From Paraburkholderia rhizosphaerae (lineage in GTDB: Bacteria; Pseudomonadota; Gammaproteobacteria; Burkholderiales; Burkholderiaceae), in assembly GCF_004366595.1 (NCBI RefSeq), contig NZ_SORE01000003.1:124001-188000 (forward strand): DNA of 64,000 bases, in the 5' to 3' direction. This document shows positions 17,646 to 26,428 of the stretch, piece after piece. The position numbers and the translations under genes were made by a program. The notes under the pieces are model-generated. The model was not told the origin of the DNA. It worked only from the letters and a program-made list of their open reading frames with translations, and ran no database searches. Numbering within the stretch: the stretch's first letter is position 1; every line of letters begins with the position of its first letter.

Positions 17646-19091
17646 ATGGCGCCTGACGCGCAAGCTGCCGGCGGCGGCCCATCTCAATCGTCGGCCGTCG
17701 ACGTCCACGGCACGCAGAAGACTATCGCGATACTCACGGACGCACTCGATACGGATCCGCTGAACAACGGTCTGCATGCGGCGCTCGCCGACGTGTTGCG
17801 CGATGCGGGTGACGAAGCTGGCTATCTCGCGCACCGCATCGCCGTGGAGACCGCCAACCTGATTAGCGCGACGGCGGCTGACGCCGGCGCAAGCGTCGAA
17901 GCGATTGCGGAGATTCGCTCGGCACTACCGCTTTTCAATCTGGCGACCGCGTTCTATATCCGCGGAAACTACCCGTCGGCGGCGCGCTGGTTCGAACACA
18001 CGCTCGCGATCGAACCGGACCTCGCGATCGCGCATCAGAACTTCGCCGCCGTGCTCGATATGCTGGAGCGCCCCGACGACGCCCAACAGCACCGTAGCCG
18101 CGCCTACTCGTTGCAGCGCGTATTCGTCGAAGCAGCGGAGCATGCGACCCATCGCGTGCTGATCCTGTGCGCGGGCCGCACGTCGGGCAACGTGCCATTC
18201 GACACGTTGCTGCCGGCAAGCCGGAGCTACCGGATCAAATACGCGATTGATTGCGCGAGCGAGGTGGAGGACCTTCAACTGCCGTGTTATGACCTCGTGT
18301 TCAATGCGATCGGCGAGCCCGATGTCGCGCAGCCGCTGCTCAATCGCGTCGAAATGTTCGCGCGGCGCAGCGGCCGTCCGCTGCTGAACCGTCCGGCCGC
18401 GATCATGCAGACGCAGCGCAATCGGTTGCCGGCGTTGTTGGCCGATATCGACGATGTGCTGATTCCACCTTGCATGCGTATCGATCGCGCGCTGCTATCG
18501 CGCGACGAGCTTGCCGCGCAGCTCGACGAAGGCCGCATTGGCTTTCCGCTGCTGCTCAGGCCGCTCGCGAAACATGGCGGCGAAGGCGTGTCGCTGCATC
18601 AGTCGCTCGATACGCTGTGGCCCGCGGTTCAAGCACTCAACGCGCCGTGTTATCTGACGATGTTCCGCAACACCTGCGGTGCGGATGGCTATTTCCGGAA
18701 GTACCGTAGCATCTTCGTCGATCGCCGGCCGTTTCCTTACCATCTCGCGATCGCTTCACAATGGATGGTTCACTATTTCTCCGCGGATATGACCGCACAT
18801 CCGTGGAAGCTCGACGAGGAGCGGCGCTTTCTCGACGATCCGCGGACCGCGCTCGGTGAACGCGCGACGCGCGCGCTTGCAGCAATTGGCGAGCGGCTCG
18901 ATCTGGATTACGCAGGCATCGATTTCACACTGCTCGACGACGGACGCGTGCTGGTATTCGAAGCGAACGCGACGATGCTCGTCCATCGCGAAGTGACCGA
19001 CGGCGTGTTCGCGCACAAGAATGCGCATGTCGAGCGGATCGTCGATGCGTTCGAGCAGATGCAGGCAGCGCGCTTGCGCAAACAGCCGTAA
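17646..19091 (+). CDS. TPR-domain protein fused to an ATP-grasp-like ligase domain
   Basis: 481 residues, no signal peptide. Residues 20-155 form TPR-like helices (LPLFNLATAFYIRGNYPSAARWFEH with LAIAHQNFAAVLDMLERPDDA). Residues 168-265 resemble a pre-ATP-grasp alpha/beta domain (HRVLILCAGRTSGNVPF; RPLLNRPAAIMQTQRNRLP). Residues 265-470 look like ATP-grasp: FPLLLRPLAKHGGEGVSL for the nucleotide loop, DYAGIDFTLLDDG, and the metal-ligand region VLVFEANATM. The ATG at 17646 follows AAGGA at five nt; an upstream GTG has no such site. ATP-grasp enzymes join a carboxylate to an amine or thiol; the substrate here is unknown. A SerC-type aminotransferase gene is divergent. Confidence 0.82.
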   Translation: MAPDAQAAGGGPSQSSAVDVHGTQKTIAILTDALDTDPLNNGLHAALADVLRDAGDEAGYLAHRIAVETANLISATAADAGASVEAIAEIRSALPLFNLATAFYIRGNYPSAARWFEHTLAIEPDLAIAHQNFAAVLDMLERPDDAQQHRSRAYSLQRVFVEAAEHATHRVLILCAGRTSGNVPFDTLLPASRSYRIKYAIDCASEVEDLQLPCYDLVFNAIGEPDVAQPLLNRVEMFARRSGRPLLNRPAAIMQTQRNRLPALLADIDDVLIPPCMRIDRALLSRDELAAQLDEGRIGFPLLLRPLAKHGGEGVSLHQSLDTLWPAVQALNAPCYLTMFRNTCGADGYFRKYRSIFVDRRPFPYHLAIASQWMVHYFSADMTAHPWKLDEERRFLDDPRTALGERATRALAAIGERLDLDYAGIDFTLLDDGRVLVFEANATMLVHREVTDGVFAHKNAHVERIVDAFEQMQAARLRKQP

Positions 19092-19128
19092 CAACGAAAC
19101 AGCGGCACGCACTTGCAGGCGCAAACGC

Positions 19129-20220
19129 TCACGTCGCGAGCGTGGAGCGCGAATGCGCGGCAATGGACTTGCACACCGCATCGGTCACCTGCGTCGTGGT
19201 CGCGGTGCCGCCCAGATCGCCGGTATGCAGCGACGGATTCGCAGTCACCTGCTCGATCGCGCTCATCACGCTTTTTGCCGCATCCGCTTCGCCGAGATGG
19301 TCGAGCATCATCACCACCGACCAGAACGTGCCGACCGGATTCGCGAGACCTTTGCCCATGATGTCGAACGCGGAACCGTGAATCGGCTCGAACATCGACG
19401 GATAACGGCGCTCCGGATCGAGGTTGGCGGTCGGCGCAATGCCGAGGCTGCCCGCCAGCGCGGCGGCGAGGTCGCTCAGAATGTCCGCATGCAGATTCGT
19501 CGCGACGATCGTGTCGAGCGACGCGGGACGGTTTACCATGCGCGCCGTCGCTGCGTCGACCAGTTCCTTGTCCCACTTCACATCCGGAAACTCGCGGGAA
19601 ACCTGTACCGCGATCTCGTCCCACATCACCATCGCGTGACGTTGCGCGTTGCTCTTCGTGATCACGGTCAACAGCTTGCGGGGGCGCGATTGCGCGAGCC
19701 GGAACGCGAAGCGCAACACGCGTTCGACACCCGCGCGCGTCATGATCGAAACGTCGGTTGCGACTTCGATCGGATGGCCCTGGTGCGCGCGGCCGCCAAT
19801 GCCGGCGTATTCGCCTTCGGAGTTTTCGCGCACGATCACCCAGTCGAGATCGGCGGGCTTGCAGCGCTTGAGCGGCGCATCGATACCCGGCAGGATGCGC
19901 GTCGGCCGCACGTTCGCGTACTGGTCGAAGCCCTGGCAGATTTTCAGACGCAGGCCCCACAGCGTGATGTGGTCGGGAATATGCGGATCGCCCGCTGAGC
20001 CGAACAGGATCGCGTCCTTATCGCGCAATGCGTCGAGGCCATCGGCGGGCATCATCACGCCATGCCTGCGGTAGTAGTCGCCACCCCAGTCGAAGTTTTC
20101 GAACTCGAAGCGAAACGTGTCGCTGCGCGCGGCCAGCGCTTCGAGTACTTGCTGGCCCGCGGGCACGACTTCCTTGCCGATGCCGTCGCCGGGAATCGTC
20201 GCAATGCGATAGGTCTTCAT
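19129..20220 (-). CDS. dmlA: Tartrate dehydrogenase / D-malate dehydrogenase
   Basis: NAD-dependent beta-decarboxylating dehydrogenase of 363 residues in the isocitrate/isopropylmalate family, TtuC/DmlA branch. Features are IPGDGIGKEVVPAG at the start, the substrate region LRLKICQGFDQYANVRP with the branch-typical LRL..Q pattern, VRENSEGEYAGIGG, NLHADILSDLAAALAGSLG with metal-binding aspartates, and EPIHGSAFDIMGKGLANPVG near the end. It oxidises D-malate or tartrate to pyruvate or related products. A DmlR-like LysR gene is divergent 149 bp away, the arrangement of dmlA/dmlR in E. coli. TtuC and DmlA cannot be told apart by sequence alone. Confidence 0.93.
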   Translation of the reverse strand: MKTYRIATIPGDGIGKEVVPAGQQVLEALAARSDTFRFEFENFDWGGDYYRRHGVMMPADGLDALRDKDAILFGSAGDPHIPDHITLWGLRLKICQGFDQYANVRPTRILPGIDAPLKRCKPADLDWVIVRENSEGEYAGIGGRAHQGHPIEVATDVSIMTRAGVERVLRFAFRLAQSRPRKLLTVITKSNAQRHAMVMWDEIAVQVSREFPDVKWDKELVDAATARMVNRPASLDTIVATNLHADILSDLAAALAGSLGIAPTANLDPERRYPSMFEPIHGSAFDIMGKGLANPVGTFWSVVMMLDHLGEADAAKSVMSAIEQVTANPSLHTGDLGGTATTTQVTDAVCKSIAAHSRSTLAT

Positions 20221-20339
20221 GCTGAGGTGTCTCCTGGGGAATGAAGCGCTGCGTGCCTTCAGGCGCGAGTCTGATGACGGGATAACGGCATCGTAGGGAA
20301 TCGACGCGTGCCGTGCGCGCTGCTAGACTTAAACCACCT

Positions 20340-20354
20340 TTAACCCCAGGTTAA
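20340..20354. promoter_or_regulatory. Inverted repeat, candidate LysR operator
   Basis: TTAACC-CCA-GGTTAA, a perfect 6-bp inverted repeat with a 3-bp centre in the dmlA/dmlR intergenic region, ending 15 bp before the regulator's start codon. The position suggests autoregulation. It contains a T-N11-A core typical of LysR-type sites. Confidence 0.6.
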
Positions 20355-20369
20355 CAATCCGGCACAAAA

Positions 20370-21278
20370 ATGAGCGGATCGGTTCAACCGGAAGACCTCG
20401 CGTTTTTCTCCGTGCTTGCGGGGCGCGGCAGTCTGACCGCAACCGCGCGCGAACTGGGGGTCACCACCGCGGCGGTCAGCAAGCATCTCGCGCAGATGGA
20501 GGCGCGCGCGGGCGTCGCGCTCGTCAATCGCACGACGCGCCGCATGAGCCTCACCGCCGAAGGTGAGATCTACCTGACGCACGCGCGCCGCATTCTCGGC
20601 GAGATGGATGAACTTGCACAGCTGTTAGGTGGCGCGCGCGCGGCGCCGAAAGGACTATTGCGCGTCAACGCAACGCTTGGCTTTGGCCGCAGTCATGTCG
20701 CGCCGGTCATCTCGCGCTTCGTGCAGCGCTATCCGGAAGTCGACGTGCAATTGCAGTTGTCGGTGGACCCGCCGCCGCTCAGCAGCGACGCGTTCGATGT
20801 CTGCATCCGTTTTGGCGAGCCGCCCGATGCGCGCGTAATCGCGAAGCGCATTGCGCCGAACCGTCGGCTGTTGTGCGCGGCGCCCGCGTACTTCAAGCGG
20901 CACAAGACGCCGAAGACGCCCGCCGACCTGGTGCATCACAACTGCATCGGCATTCGCCAGGGCGACGACGGTTATGGCATCTGGCGATTGACGAGCGGCC
21001 GCGGCAGCACGCAAAAGACCACCACGGTCCGTGTGCGCGGCAATCTGACCACCAACGATGGTGAGATCGCAGTGAAATGGGCGCTGGCCGGCCATGGCAT
21101 CCTGATGCGCGCGGAGTGGGACATCGCCGAGTATTTACGTAGCGGCGCGCTGGTGCATGTGCTGCCCGAGTATCGAACGCCGGATGCGGATATCTTCGCG
21201 GTCTACTCGCCGCAGCATCAGATGTCCGCGCGTGTGCGGGTGTTCGTCGAATTTCTGGCGGCGGAGCTGCGCGCGTAA
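20370..21278 (+). CDS. dmlR: LysR-family regulator, DmlR-like
   Basis: 302-residue transcription factor. The N-terminal winged helix (EDLAFFSVLAGRGSLTATARELGVTTAAVSKHLAQMEARAG) is followed by a type 2 periplasmic-binding-like effector domain from about residue 90 (LLRVNATLGFGRSHVAPVI; DVCIRFGEPPDARVIAKRI; CIGIRQGDDGYGIWRL). Divergence from the tartrate/D-malate dehydrogenase gene indicates it is that gene's activator, with D-malate or tartrate as the likely co-inducer. This is inferred from the E. coli dmlAR model. Confidence 0.92.
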   Translation: MSGSVQPEDLAFFSVLAGRGSLTATARELGVTTAAVSKHLAQMEARAGVALVNRTTRRMSLTAEGEIYLTHARRILGEMDELAQLLGGARAAPKGLLRVNATLGFGRSHVAPVISRFVQRYPEVDVQLQLSVDPPPLSSDAFDVCIRFGEPPDARVIAKRIAPNRRLLCAAPAYFKRHKTPKTPADLVHHNCIGIRQGDDGYGIWRLTSGRGSTQKTTTVRVRGNLTTNDGEIAVKWALAGHGILMRAEWDIAEYLRSGALVHVLPEYRTPDADIFAVYSPQHQMSARVRVFVEFLAAELRA

Positions 21279-21307
21279 CGTCGCACGCGTTCATGCGCAC
21301 CTTCGCG

Positions 21308-21985
21308 TCATGCTTCGATACGCGCGCGCGTTACGCCAAGCAACGACGCCATCGCAGCGCGTGCGCGCGTCGCATCGCGGTCGCGGATCGCTTCGAACAC
21401 CGCCGTATGTTCACCCAGCGATGCATTGAACACATCCGCGCGTTTCGCGTTCAGCCGGAGTTGCGCTTCGAGCGTGCGTTCGATCAGCGTGCCGAGCGGA
21501 ATCAGCAGCTCGTTGCTGCACGCGGCAAGCACGCTCAGATGGAATTCGAGATCCGCGCGTACCCATTCGTCGACAGTGCGGGCGGCGACCATCGCCGCAT
21601 GCGCGGCGTCGAGCGCGATAAACGCTGCATCGCTGCGCGACGCGGCCGCGAGCCCCGCCGCATACGGTTCGATCATCTCGCGCATTTCCTGCAGCTTCAG
21701 CGCAAAGTCCATCGGCGGCGCGACCCGCGAATACCAGTCGAGCACGTCGACATCGAGCAGATTCCACGCGCCCTTGTGCCGCACCCGCGTGCCGACGCGC
21801 GGCCGCGATTCGATCAGCCCTTTCGATGTCAGCGTGCGCAACGCTTCGCGCAACACGGTGCGGCTGACGCCGAACGTTTCCATTAATTCCGCCTCGCGCG
21901 GCAGGATCGATTCCGGCGCATAGTCGCCGCGCAGAATGGCGGTCGCCAGCTGATGCGTGACGCGGCCGTGCAGATCTCGCTGAAT
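21308..21985 (-). CDS. GntR/FadR-family regulator, probable ATT start
   Basis: Transcription repressor with an N-terminal winged helix and a C-terminal FCD ligand domain (DLEFHLSVLAACSNELL, LGEHTAVFEAIRDRD). The first in-frame ATG (21883) would remove half of the DNA-binding domain. In-frame sequence upstream encodes the missing part (LHGRVTHQLATAILRGDYAP, then ILPREAELMETFGVSRTVLREALR), open back to a stop about 95 nt further up, with no ATG, GTG or TTG. AGGAG (21997-21993) stands seven nt before an ATT at 21985, so I place the start there (225 residues). It is divergent from dgoD and is probably its regulator (DgoR-like). An alternative is a gene that lost its start codon. Confidence 0.8.
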   Translation of the reverse strand: MQRDLHGRVTHQLATAILRGDYAPESILPREAELMETFGVSRTVLREALRTLTSKGLIESRPRVGTRVRHKGAWNLLDVDVLDWYSRVAPPMDFALKLQEMREMIEPYAAGLAAASRSDAAFIALDAAHAAMVAARTVDEWVRADLEFHLSVLAACSNELLIPLGTLIERTLEAQLRLNAKRADVFNASLGEHTAVFEAIRDRDATRARAAMASLLGVTRARIEA

Positions 21986-22046
21986 GACGATTCTCCTGAT
22001 GTCCGGCGAGCCGGATGGCTCTTTCTCGAACGCAAACGTCCCAAAT

Positions 22047-22064
22047 AATACTATTAATAGTATT
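22047..22064. promoter_or_regulatory. 18-bp perfect palindrome, candidate GntR operator
   Basis: AATACTATTAATAGTATT reads the same on both strands and lies in the AT-rich stretch between the GntR gene and dgoD, 95 bp before the dgoD ATG. Dimeric FadR-type repressors bind such palindromes, so this is a strong candidate for shared control of both genes. Confidence 0.75.
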
Positions 22065-22158
22065 TAAACGCGATTTTGTTGTAGCATGTGGCTCCCTGGA
22101 CTCCCAGCCGTCCATCGCAAAACCCCGACATTCGGCCGCACATCAAAGGAGACGCGCC

Positions 22159-23307
22159 ATGAAAATCACCCGCATCGAAACCTTCATCGTCCCGCCACGC
22201 TGGTGCTTCGTGAAGGTCGAAACCGACGAAGGCATCGTCGGCTGGGGTGAGCCGGTCGTCGAAGGGCGCGCGCATACGGTCGCAGCCGCCGTCGACGAGC
22301 TGTCCGACTATCTGATCGGCAAGGACCCGCGGCTGATCGAAGACCACTGGCAGGTGATGTACCGCGCCGGTTTCTATCGCGGCGGCCCGATCTCGATGAG
22401 CGCGATCGCCGGCGTCGACCAGGCGCTGTGGGATATCAAGGGCAAGTTTCATGGTGTGCCGGTGCACGCGCTGCTCGGCGGCCAGGTGCGCGACAAGATC
22501 AAGGTGTATTCGTGGATCGGCGGCGACCGGCCGAGCGATGTCGCTAACAACGCGCGCGCAGTCGTCGAACGCGGCTTCAAGGCGATCAAGATGAACGGCT
22601 CTGAAGAGCTGCAGATCATCGACACATTTGACAAAGTTAAAGGCGTGATCGACAACGTCGCCGCGGTGCGCGAAGCAGTGGGCCCGAACGTCGGCATCGG
22701 CGTCGACTTCCACGGCCGCGTGCACAAGCCGATGGCGAAGGTGCTCGCAAAAGAGCTCGACCCGTACAAGCTGATGTTTATCGAAGAGCCGGTGCTGTCC
22801 GAAAACGCCGAGGCGTTGCGCGACATCGTCAACCAGACCAGCACGCCGATCGCGCTTGGTGAGCGTCTGTATTCGCGCTGGGACTTCAAGCACATCCTCG
22901 CGGGCGGTTATGTCGACATCCTGCAGCCCGACGCGTCGCACGCAGGCGGTATCACCGAATGCCGGAAGATCGCATCGATGGCCGAAGCGTATGACGTCGC
23001 GGTCGCATTGCACTGTCCGCTTGGGCCGATCGCGCTCGCGACGTGCCTGCAGATCGACGCCGTCAGCTACAACGCGTTTATCCAGGAACAGAGCCTCGGC
23101 ATTCACTACAACCAGGGCAATGACCTGCTCGATTACATCAAGAACCCGGAAGTCTTCAAATACGAAGGCGGTTATGTGTCGATTCCGCAGGGCCCGGGCC
23201 TCGGCATCGAAGTGAACGAAGACAAGGTGCGCGAAATGGCGAAGGTCGGCCACCGTTGGCGTAACCCTGTGTGGCGTCACACAGACGGTAGCGTCGCCGA
23301 ATGGTAA
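22159..23307 (+). CDS. dgoD: D-galactonate dehydratase
   Basis: Enolase-superfamily enzyme of 382 residues that dehydrates D-galactonate to 2-keto-3-deoxygalactonate in the De Ley-Doudoroff pathway. It is highly similar to E. coli DgoD as remembered: [33 protein letters not shown], Mg2+-ligand segments DFHGRV, FIEEPV and [31 protein letters not shown], and the ending [16 protein letters not shown] precedes the ATG at 22159. The kinase and aldolase needed for the next steps are not in this window. Control by the divergent GntR regulator is likely. Confidence 0.96.
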   Translation: MKITRIETFIVPPRWCFVKVETDEGIVGWGEPVVEGRAHTVAAAVDELSDYLIGKDPRLIEDHWQVMYRAGFYRGGPISMSAIAGVDQALWDIKGKFHGVPVHALLGGQVRDKIKVYSWIGGDRPSDVANNARAVVERGFKAIKMNGSEELQIIDTFDKVKGVIDNVAAVREAVGPNVGIGVDFHGRVHKPMAKVLAKELDPYKLMFIEEPVLSENAEALRDIVNQTSTPIALGERLYSRWDFKHILAGGYVDILQPDASHAGGITECRKIASMAEAYDVAVALHCPLGPIALATCLQIDAVSYNAFIQEQSLGIHYNQGNDLLDYIKNPEVFKYEGGYVSIPQGPGLGIEVNEDKVREMAKVGHRWRNPVWRHTDGSVAEW

Positions 23308-23336
23308 GCGTGGTGATGTGATCTGACCGACGATGT

Positions 23337-23360
23337 AACGCCGCCCGCGGGCGGCGTTTT
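23337..23360 (+). terminator. Rho-independent terminator of dgoD
   Basis: AACGCCGCCCGCGGGCGGCGTTTT forms a self-complementary GC stem with a T4 end, 29 bp after the dgoD stop. Confidence 0.85.
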
Positions 23361-23588
23361 CATTTGCGCAACGCGAAATGCGCGAATCTCCGCGCGACGT
23401 TTCATCGACGCTACGTTTTCGGCGCGAATCGCGTGGCGCGCGCGCTACCGTGTCCGGCGCGACGCACGCCTCCTTGCACACAATCATTGCTGCACAACGC
23501 TTCGCGGTGCGCTCGCAGAAAATCGGCAGTGATTGGCTCACTCCTTGCTGAATGGTTAGTAACACGACCTTTTCGCAAACCGTGCGCC

Positions 23589-23891
23589 ATGACCGAATTC
23601 ATCCCCGACTATCTGATTCGCCAGCAGGCGGCCGTTGGCGCGCTTGTCGTGTTCGGTGTGCTGCGCGTGATTGTCGCGGCGATCGCGTACGAACGCGGCT
23701 GGCGCATTGCATTTGTGGAACGTTGCTTTGTGGCAGCCGCGGTGCTCTATTGCGTACCGCAGCTATTCGATCTGTTCACATACGTGTATAACGCTCATGC
23801 CGCGTCCGCCGAACTGGAAGGCAAATTCGCGGGCTGCGCGATCGCGCTGATATGCGCGCCGATTCTCAGCCATCGGTTGGGTTTCGAGTGA
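23589..23891 (+). CDS. Small inner-membrane protein
   Basis: 100 residues with three predicted membrane segments: about 14-35 (VGALVVFGVLRVIVAAIAY), 44-66 (FVAAAVLYCVPQLFDLFTY) and 79-95 (GCAIALICAPILSHRLG). I take the ATG at 23589 (MTEFIPDYLIRQQ); the upstream in-frame extension is Arg/Cys-rich and not protein-like. No family is recognised and no function is assigned. It precedes a YodC-like gene on the same strand. Confidence 0.65.
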   Translation: MTEFIPDYLIRQQAAVGALVVFGVLRVIVAAIAYERGWRIAFVERCFVAAAVLYCVPQLFDLFTYVYNAHAASAELEGKFAGCAIALICAPILSHRLGFE

Positions 23892-23971
23892 CGTACCGGC
23901 GCGCGCCGCGGCGACTGAGAGACAGTTGAGCGATAACAAACACTCCATACGAAGAAAAATACGGAGGTAAT

Positions 23972-24169
23972 GTGCCGCACGCGATCCCCTACCGAACCGG
24001 AGAGGTTTTCACGCTGAAGTCGGGCGGCCGGCCGATGACCGCCACATGGGTCGGCCCGGTCGCCTTTGCGCCGGGCATCTGGCTGATTTGCGAATGGCTG
24101 GACGACGCGGGCGAGATTCAGCAAGGCATGTTCGACGCGGCGACGCTCGCGCCGGTCGCGCACGCCTGA
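23972..24169 (+). CDS. YodC-like (DUF2158) small protein
   Basis: 65 residues resembling the DUF2158/YodC group: GEVFTLKSGGRPMTATWVG, then a WL/CEW segment (WLICEWLDDAGEIQQGMFDAATLAPV). The GTG start at 23972 is supported by GGAGG eight nt upstream. The family has a small beta-barrel fold and no known biochemical role. It is cytoplasmic, with no signal or membrane segment. Confidence 0.75.
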   Translation: MPHAIPYRTGEVFTLKSGGRPMTATWVGPVAFAPGIWLICEWLDDAGEIQQGMFDAATLAPVAHA

Positions 24170-24257
24170 CCCGCGAGCGGCACGCAATGGCCGCCCGCAA
24201 TGGCCGCCCGCGATGGTTGTGCCGATGCGCATAGCCGCCTTGCCTGGCCTGCCGCGC

Positions 24258-25187
24258 CTAGCCGGCCGCCACGAACCCGGGCACGCTATCGGCCAGCACA
24301 GCGGCTGCGGCGAACACGCCGATCATCGCCATCGCTTCCAGATAAAGCAGATTCGCAAACGTGTGCGCGTCCATCGTCGACGCGGTGCGGCGCAGTCTCG
24401 GCAATGCGGAAAAGCGGTTCAGCCCGCCCAGCACAACCGCGAGCGCCACCAGCGCGAGCTTCAGAATCAGCAGATGCCCCCACGTGGTCTGGTCGATCGC
24501 GGCAAACGATCCGCCTGAACCCCGCACCGCATTGAGCACGCCGCTCAGCAACACGAACACCAACGCGACCAGCGACACACTCGACACCTGCGCGGCCGTA
24601 CGGATCAGCACGCCGCGCGCGACCGACGCGCCGAGCGCCGGCAGCACCGCGAAACCCGATGCAAGCACGAGGCCGCCCCATACCGACGCGGTCAACACAT
24701 GCAGCGTCTGCAGGCCGACCGCCGGCGACGCGGCCCCCGCATCGGCCGCGTGACCCAGCGACGCCTTGCCGGCTGCCACCGCGATCACCGCGAGCCACAA
24801 TAATGCATTGCGCAACATGCCGGTATGGCTCGCGAGCGACGTCAGCAGCAACAGCACCGCGCCGCCGAACGCGAGCGACCACGCATAGCCGACGTGCGTC
24901 TGCACGAGCACGGTCGGCACGACGCCGAGCGCGGCGGGCAAGCTGACGCCGCCCATCGACGCGGCTGCGTATAGCAGCCAGACGAGATCGGCGAGCACCA
25001 ACACGATCGCCGAGGTCTGCATCGACCGTTGCGCACGCAACCACGCGGGCCGCGCGGGCGCGACCTTCGCCTGCGCATCCTTTGCAAGCCACGCGGCGAG
25101 TAGCGCGGCGCCAACCGCGAATGCGAATGCGATGTTCATCAGCGCGCCCATCGCAACCTGCCCGATCCAGAGTCCACCGAAGGTCAT
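24258..25187 (-). CDS. copD: CopD-family copper resistance membrane protein
   Basis: Polytopic inner-membrane protein with about eight hydrophobic segments. The CopD domain is seen in the C-terminal half (LQTLHVLTASVWGGLVLASG, TTWGHLLILKLALVALAVVLGGLNRF), with the conserved His/Trp signature of the family. CopD is linked to copper uptake across the inner membrane. The start is uncertain: the ATG at 25187 (MTFGGLWIGQ) gives 309 residues and keeps the first membrane segment, while a longer frame to 25286 adds a Cys-rich, unlikely leader. No copC is adjacent. Two cytochrome c genes are divergent, but a link is not established. Confidence 0.85.
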   Translation of the reverse strand: MTFGGLWIGQVAMGALMNIAFAFAVGAALLAAWLAKDAQAKVAPARPAWLRAQRSMQTSAIVLVLADLVWLLYAAASMGGVSLPAALGVVPTVLVQTHVGYAWSLAFGGAVLLLLTSLASHTGMLRNALLWLAVIAVAAGKASLGHAADAGAASPAVGLQTLHVLTASVWGGLVLASGFAVLPALGASVARGVLIRTAAQVSSVSLVALVFVLLSGVLNAVRGSGGSFAAIDQTTWGHLLILKLALVALAVVLGGLNRFSALPRLRRTASTMDAHTFANLLYLEAMAMIGVFAAAAVLADSVPGFVAAG

Positions 25188-25675
25188 GGCAGGCTCGCAG
25201 AACGGACAATGGGCGCGGCGATAGCGCACGGGGAAAACACACAGGCAACGTTGGATAGCTTCATCAGGGGCTGATTGAAAGGTCACGAGGAATGCGGCCG
25301 TGCGGTAGGCTTCGCTACCCGTTCACTGCGCGATTCACCGCGACCAGGTAGGATCACTGCCGGAGAGCACCGCCTGAGCGCACAGCGCGAAGGCGACATC
25401 TTAAAGGAAGCGCGCAGCGCTGCCGAGGCTTGACTACAAAGGCTTTGCGCGTATACCGCACGGCCCGGTCGCAGGCAGTGGACAATCCCTGTCAGCCATC
25501 GTTGCGTCAAACTGTCGCACACCCGCGTCAGGCCTGAACTTCGCGGCGTGTGGCAAATAGTCACCATCAGTCATCGATGATAGAATGCTGCGTCGCCGCA
25601 GCGCCCGCTGCCGTTGCTCGTCGTTTTTTCGTCGCATACCGAGCCAGCTCGAAGCTCGGTCAGGTCCCCGATTTC
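25188..25675. other. Divergent intergenic region, copD / cytochrome c genes
   Basis: 488 bp without a supported gene. One plus-strand promoter candidate is TTGACT (25430-25435), 16 bp, TATACC (25452-25457), about 220 bp before the cytochrome gene. A second TAGAAT -10-like hexamer lies near 25580. No operator was recognised. Confidence 0.5.
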
Positions 25676-26407
25676 ATGGAGTTACGCGTGTCTTCAAGAC
25701 GCATTTTCCGCCCGCTGCTCGCCCTTCTGTTGATCGGCAGTGCAGGCGTCTATAGCGCTGCGAAAGCGCAAACGCAGCCCAAAGCACCGGATACGATGGA
25801 ATCACGCGTGCAAGGCTGTACCGCGTGCCACGGAACCCATGGCCAGGGCACCGACAACGATTACTTCCCGCGTCTCGCAGGCAAGCCGGCGGATTACCTG
25901 TACAACCAGCTGAAGAACTTCCGCGAAGGGCGCCGCAAGTACCCGCCGATGAATTACCTCGTCACGTACCTGTCGGACGACTACCTGCATCAGATCGCCA
26001 CGTACTTCTCGCAGCAGCGCCCGCCCTATCCGCCGCCGACGAAGCCGAACGTCTCCGAGTCGACGCTCGCGCGTGGCCGCGAGCTCGTGCTGAACGGCGA
26101 TTCGACCAAACAGATTCCGGCCTGCGCGGCGTGCCACGGCAAGGCACTGACCGGCATGGAACCGGCTATCCCGGGTCTGGTCGGCCTGCATTCGGACTAC
26201 ATCAGCGCGCAGCTCGGCGCATGGCGCTCGGGCACACGCCACGCGATCGAACCTGACTGCATGCACACCATCGCAACGCGTCTGTCCGACGACGACGTGA
26301 ACGCCGTTGCCGCGTGGCTCTCCACGCAGCAGGCTCCGCAAAACCCTGTGCCGGCACCGGCCAATTCGTTGAAGACTCCGCTTGCCTGCGGCAGCGAACC
26401 GCAATAA
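25676..26407 (+). CDS. Di-haem cytochrome c (c4-like)
   Basis: 243-residue exported protein: an N-terminal signal/anchor (FRPLLALLLIGSAGVYSAAKAQ), then two cytochrome c domains with haem motifs CTACH (Cys48-His52) and CAACH (Cys150-His154), each followed by the PxLAGK/PGLVG-type region and a candidate axial Met. It would carry electrons in the periplasm. The ATG at 25676 is chosen because it sits just before the signal peptide; an upstream in-frame extension is not protein-like. The triheme cytochrome gene starts 21 bp downstream, so the two form an operon. Confidence 0.92.
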   Translation: MELRVSSRRIFRPLLALLLIGSAGVYSAAKAQTQPKAPDTMESRVQGCTACHGTHGQGTDNDYFPRLAGKPADYLYNQLKNFREGRRKYPPMNYLVTYLSDDYLHQIATYFSQQRPPYPPPTKPNVSESTLARGRELVLNGDSTKQIPACAACHGKALTGMEPAIPGLVGLHSDYISAQLGAWRSGTRHAIEPDCMHTIATRLSDDDVNAVAAWLSTQQAPQNPVPAPANSLKTPLACGSEPQ

Positions 26408-26428
26408 GGCATCGGGAGAGACCATCAA

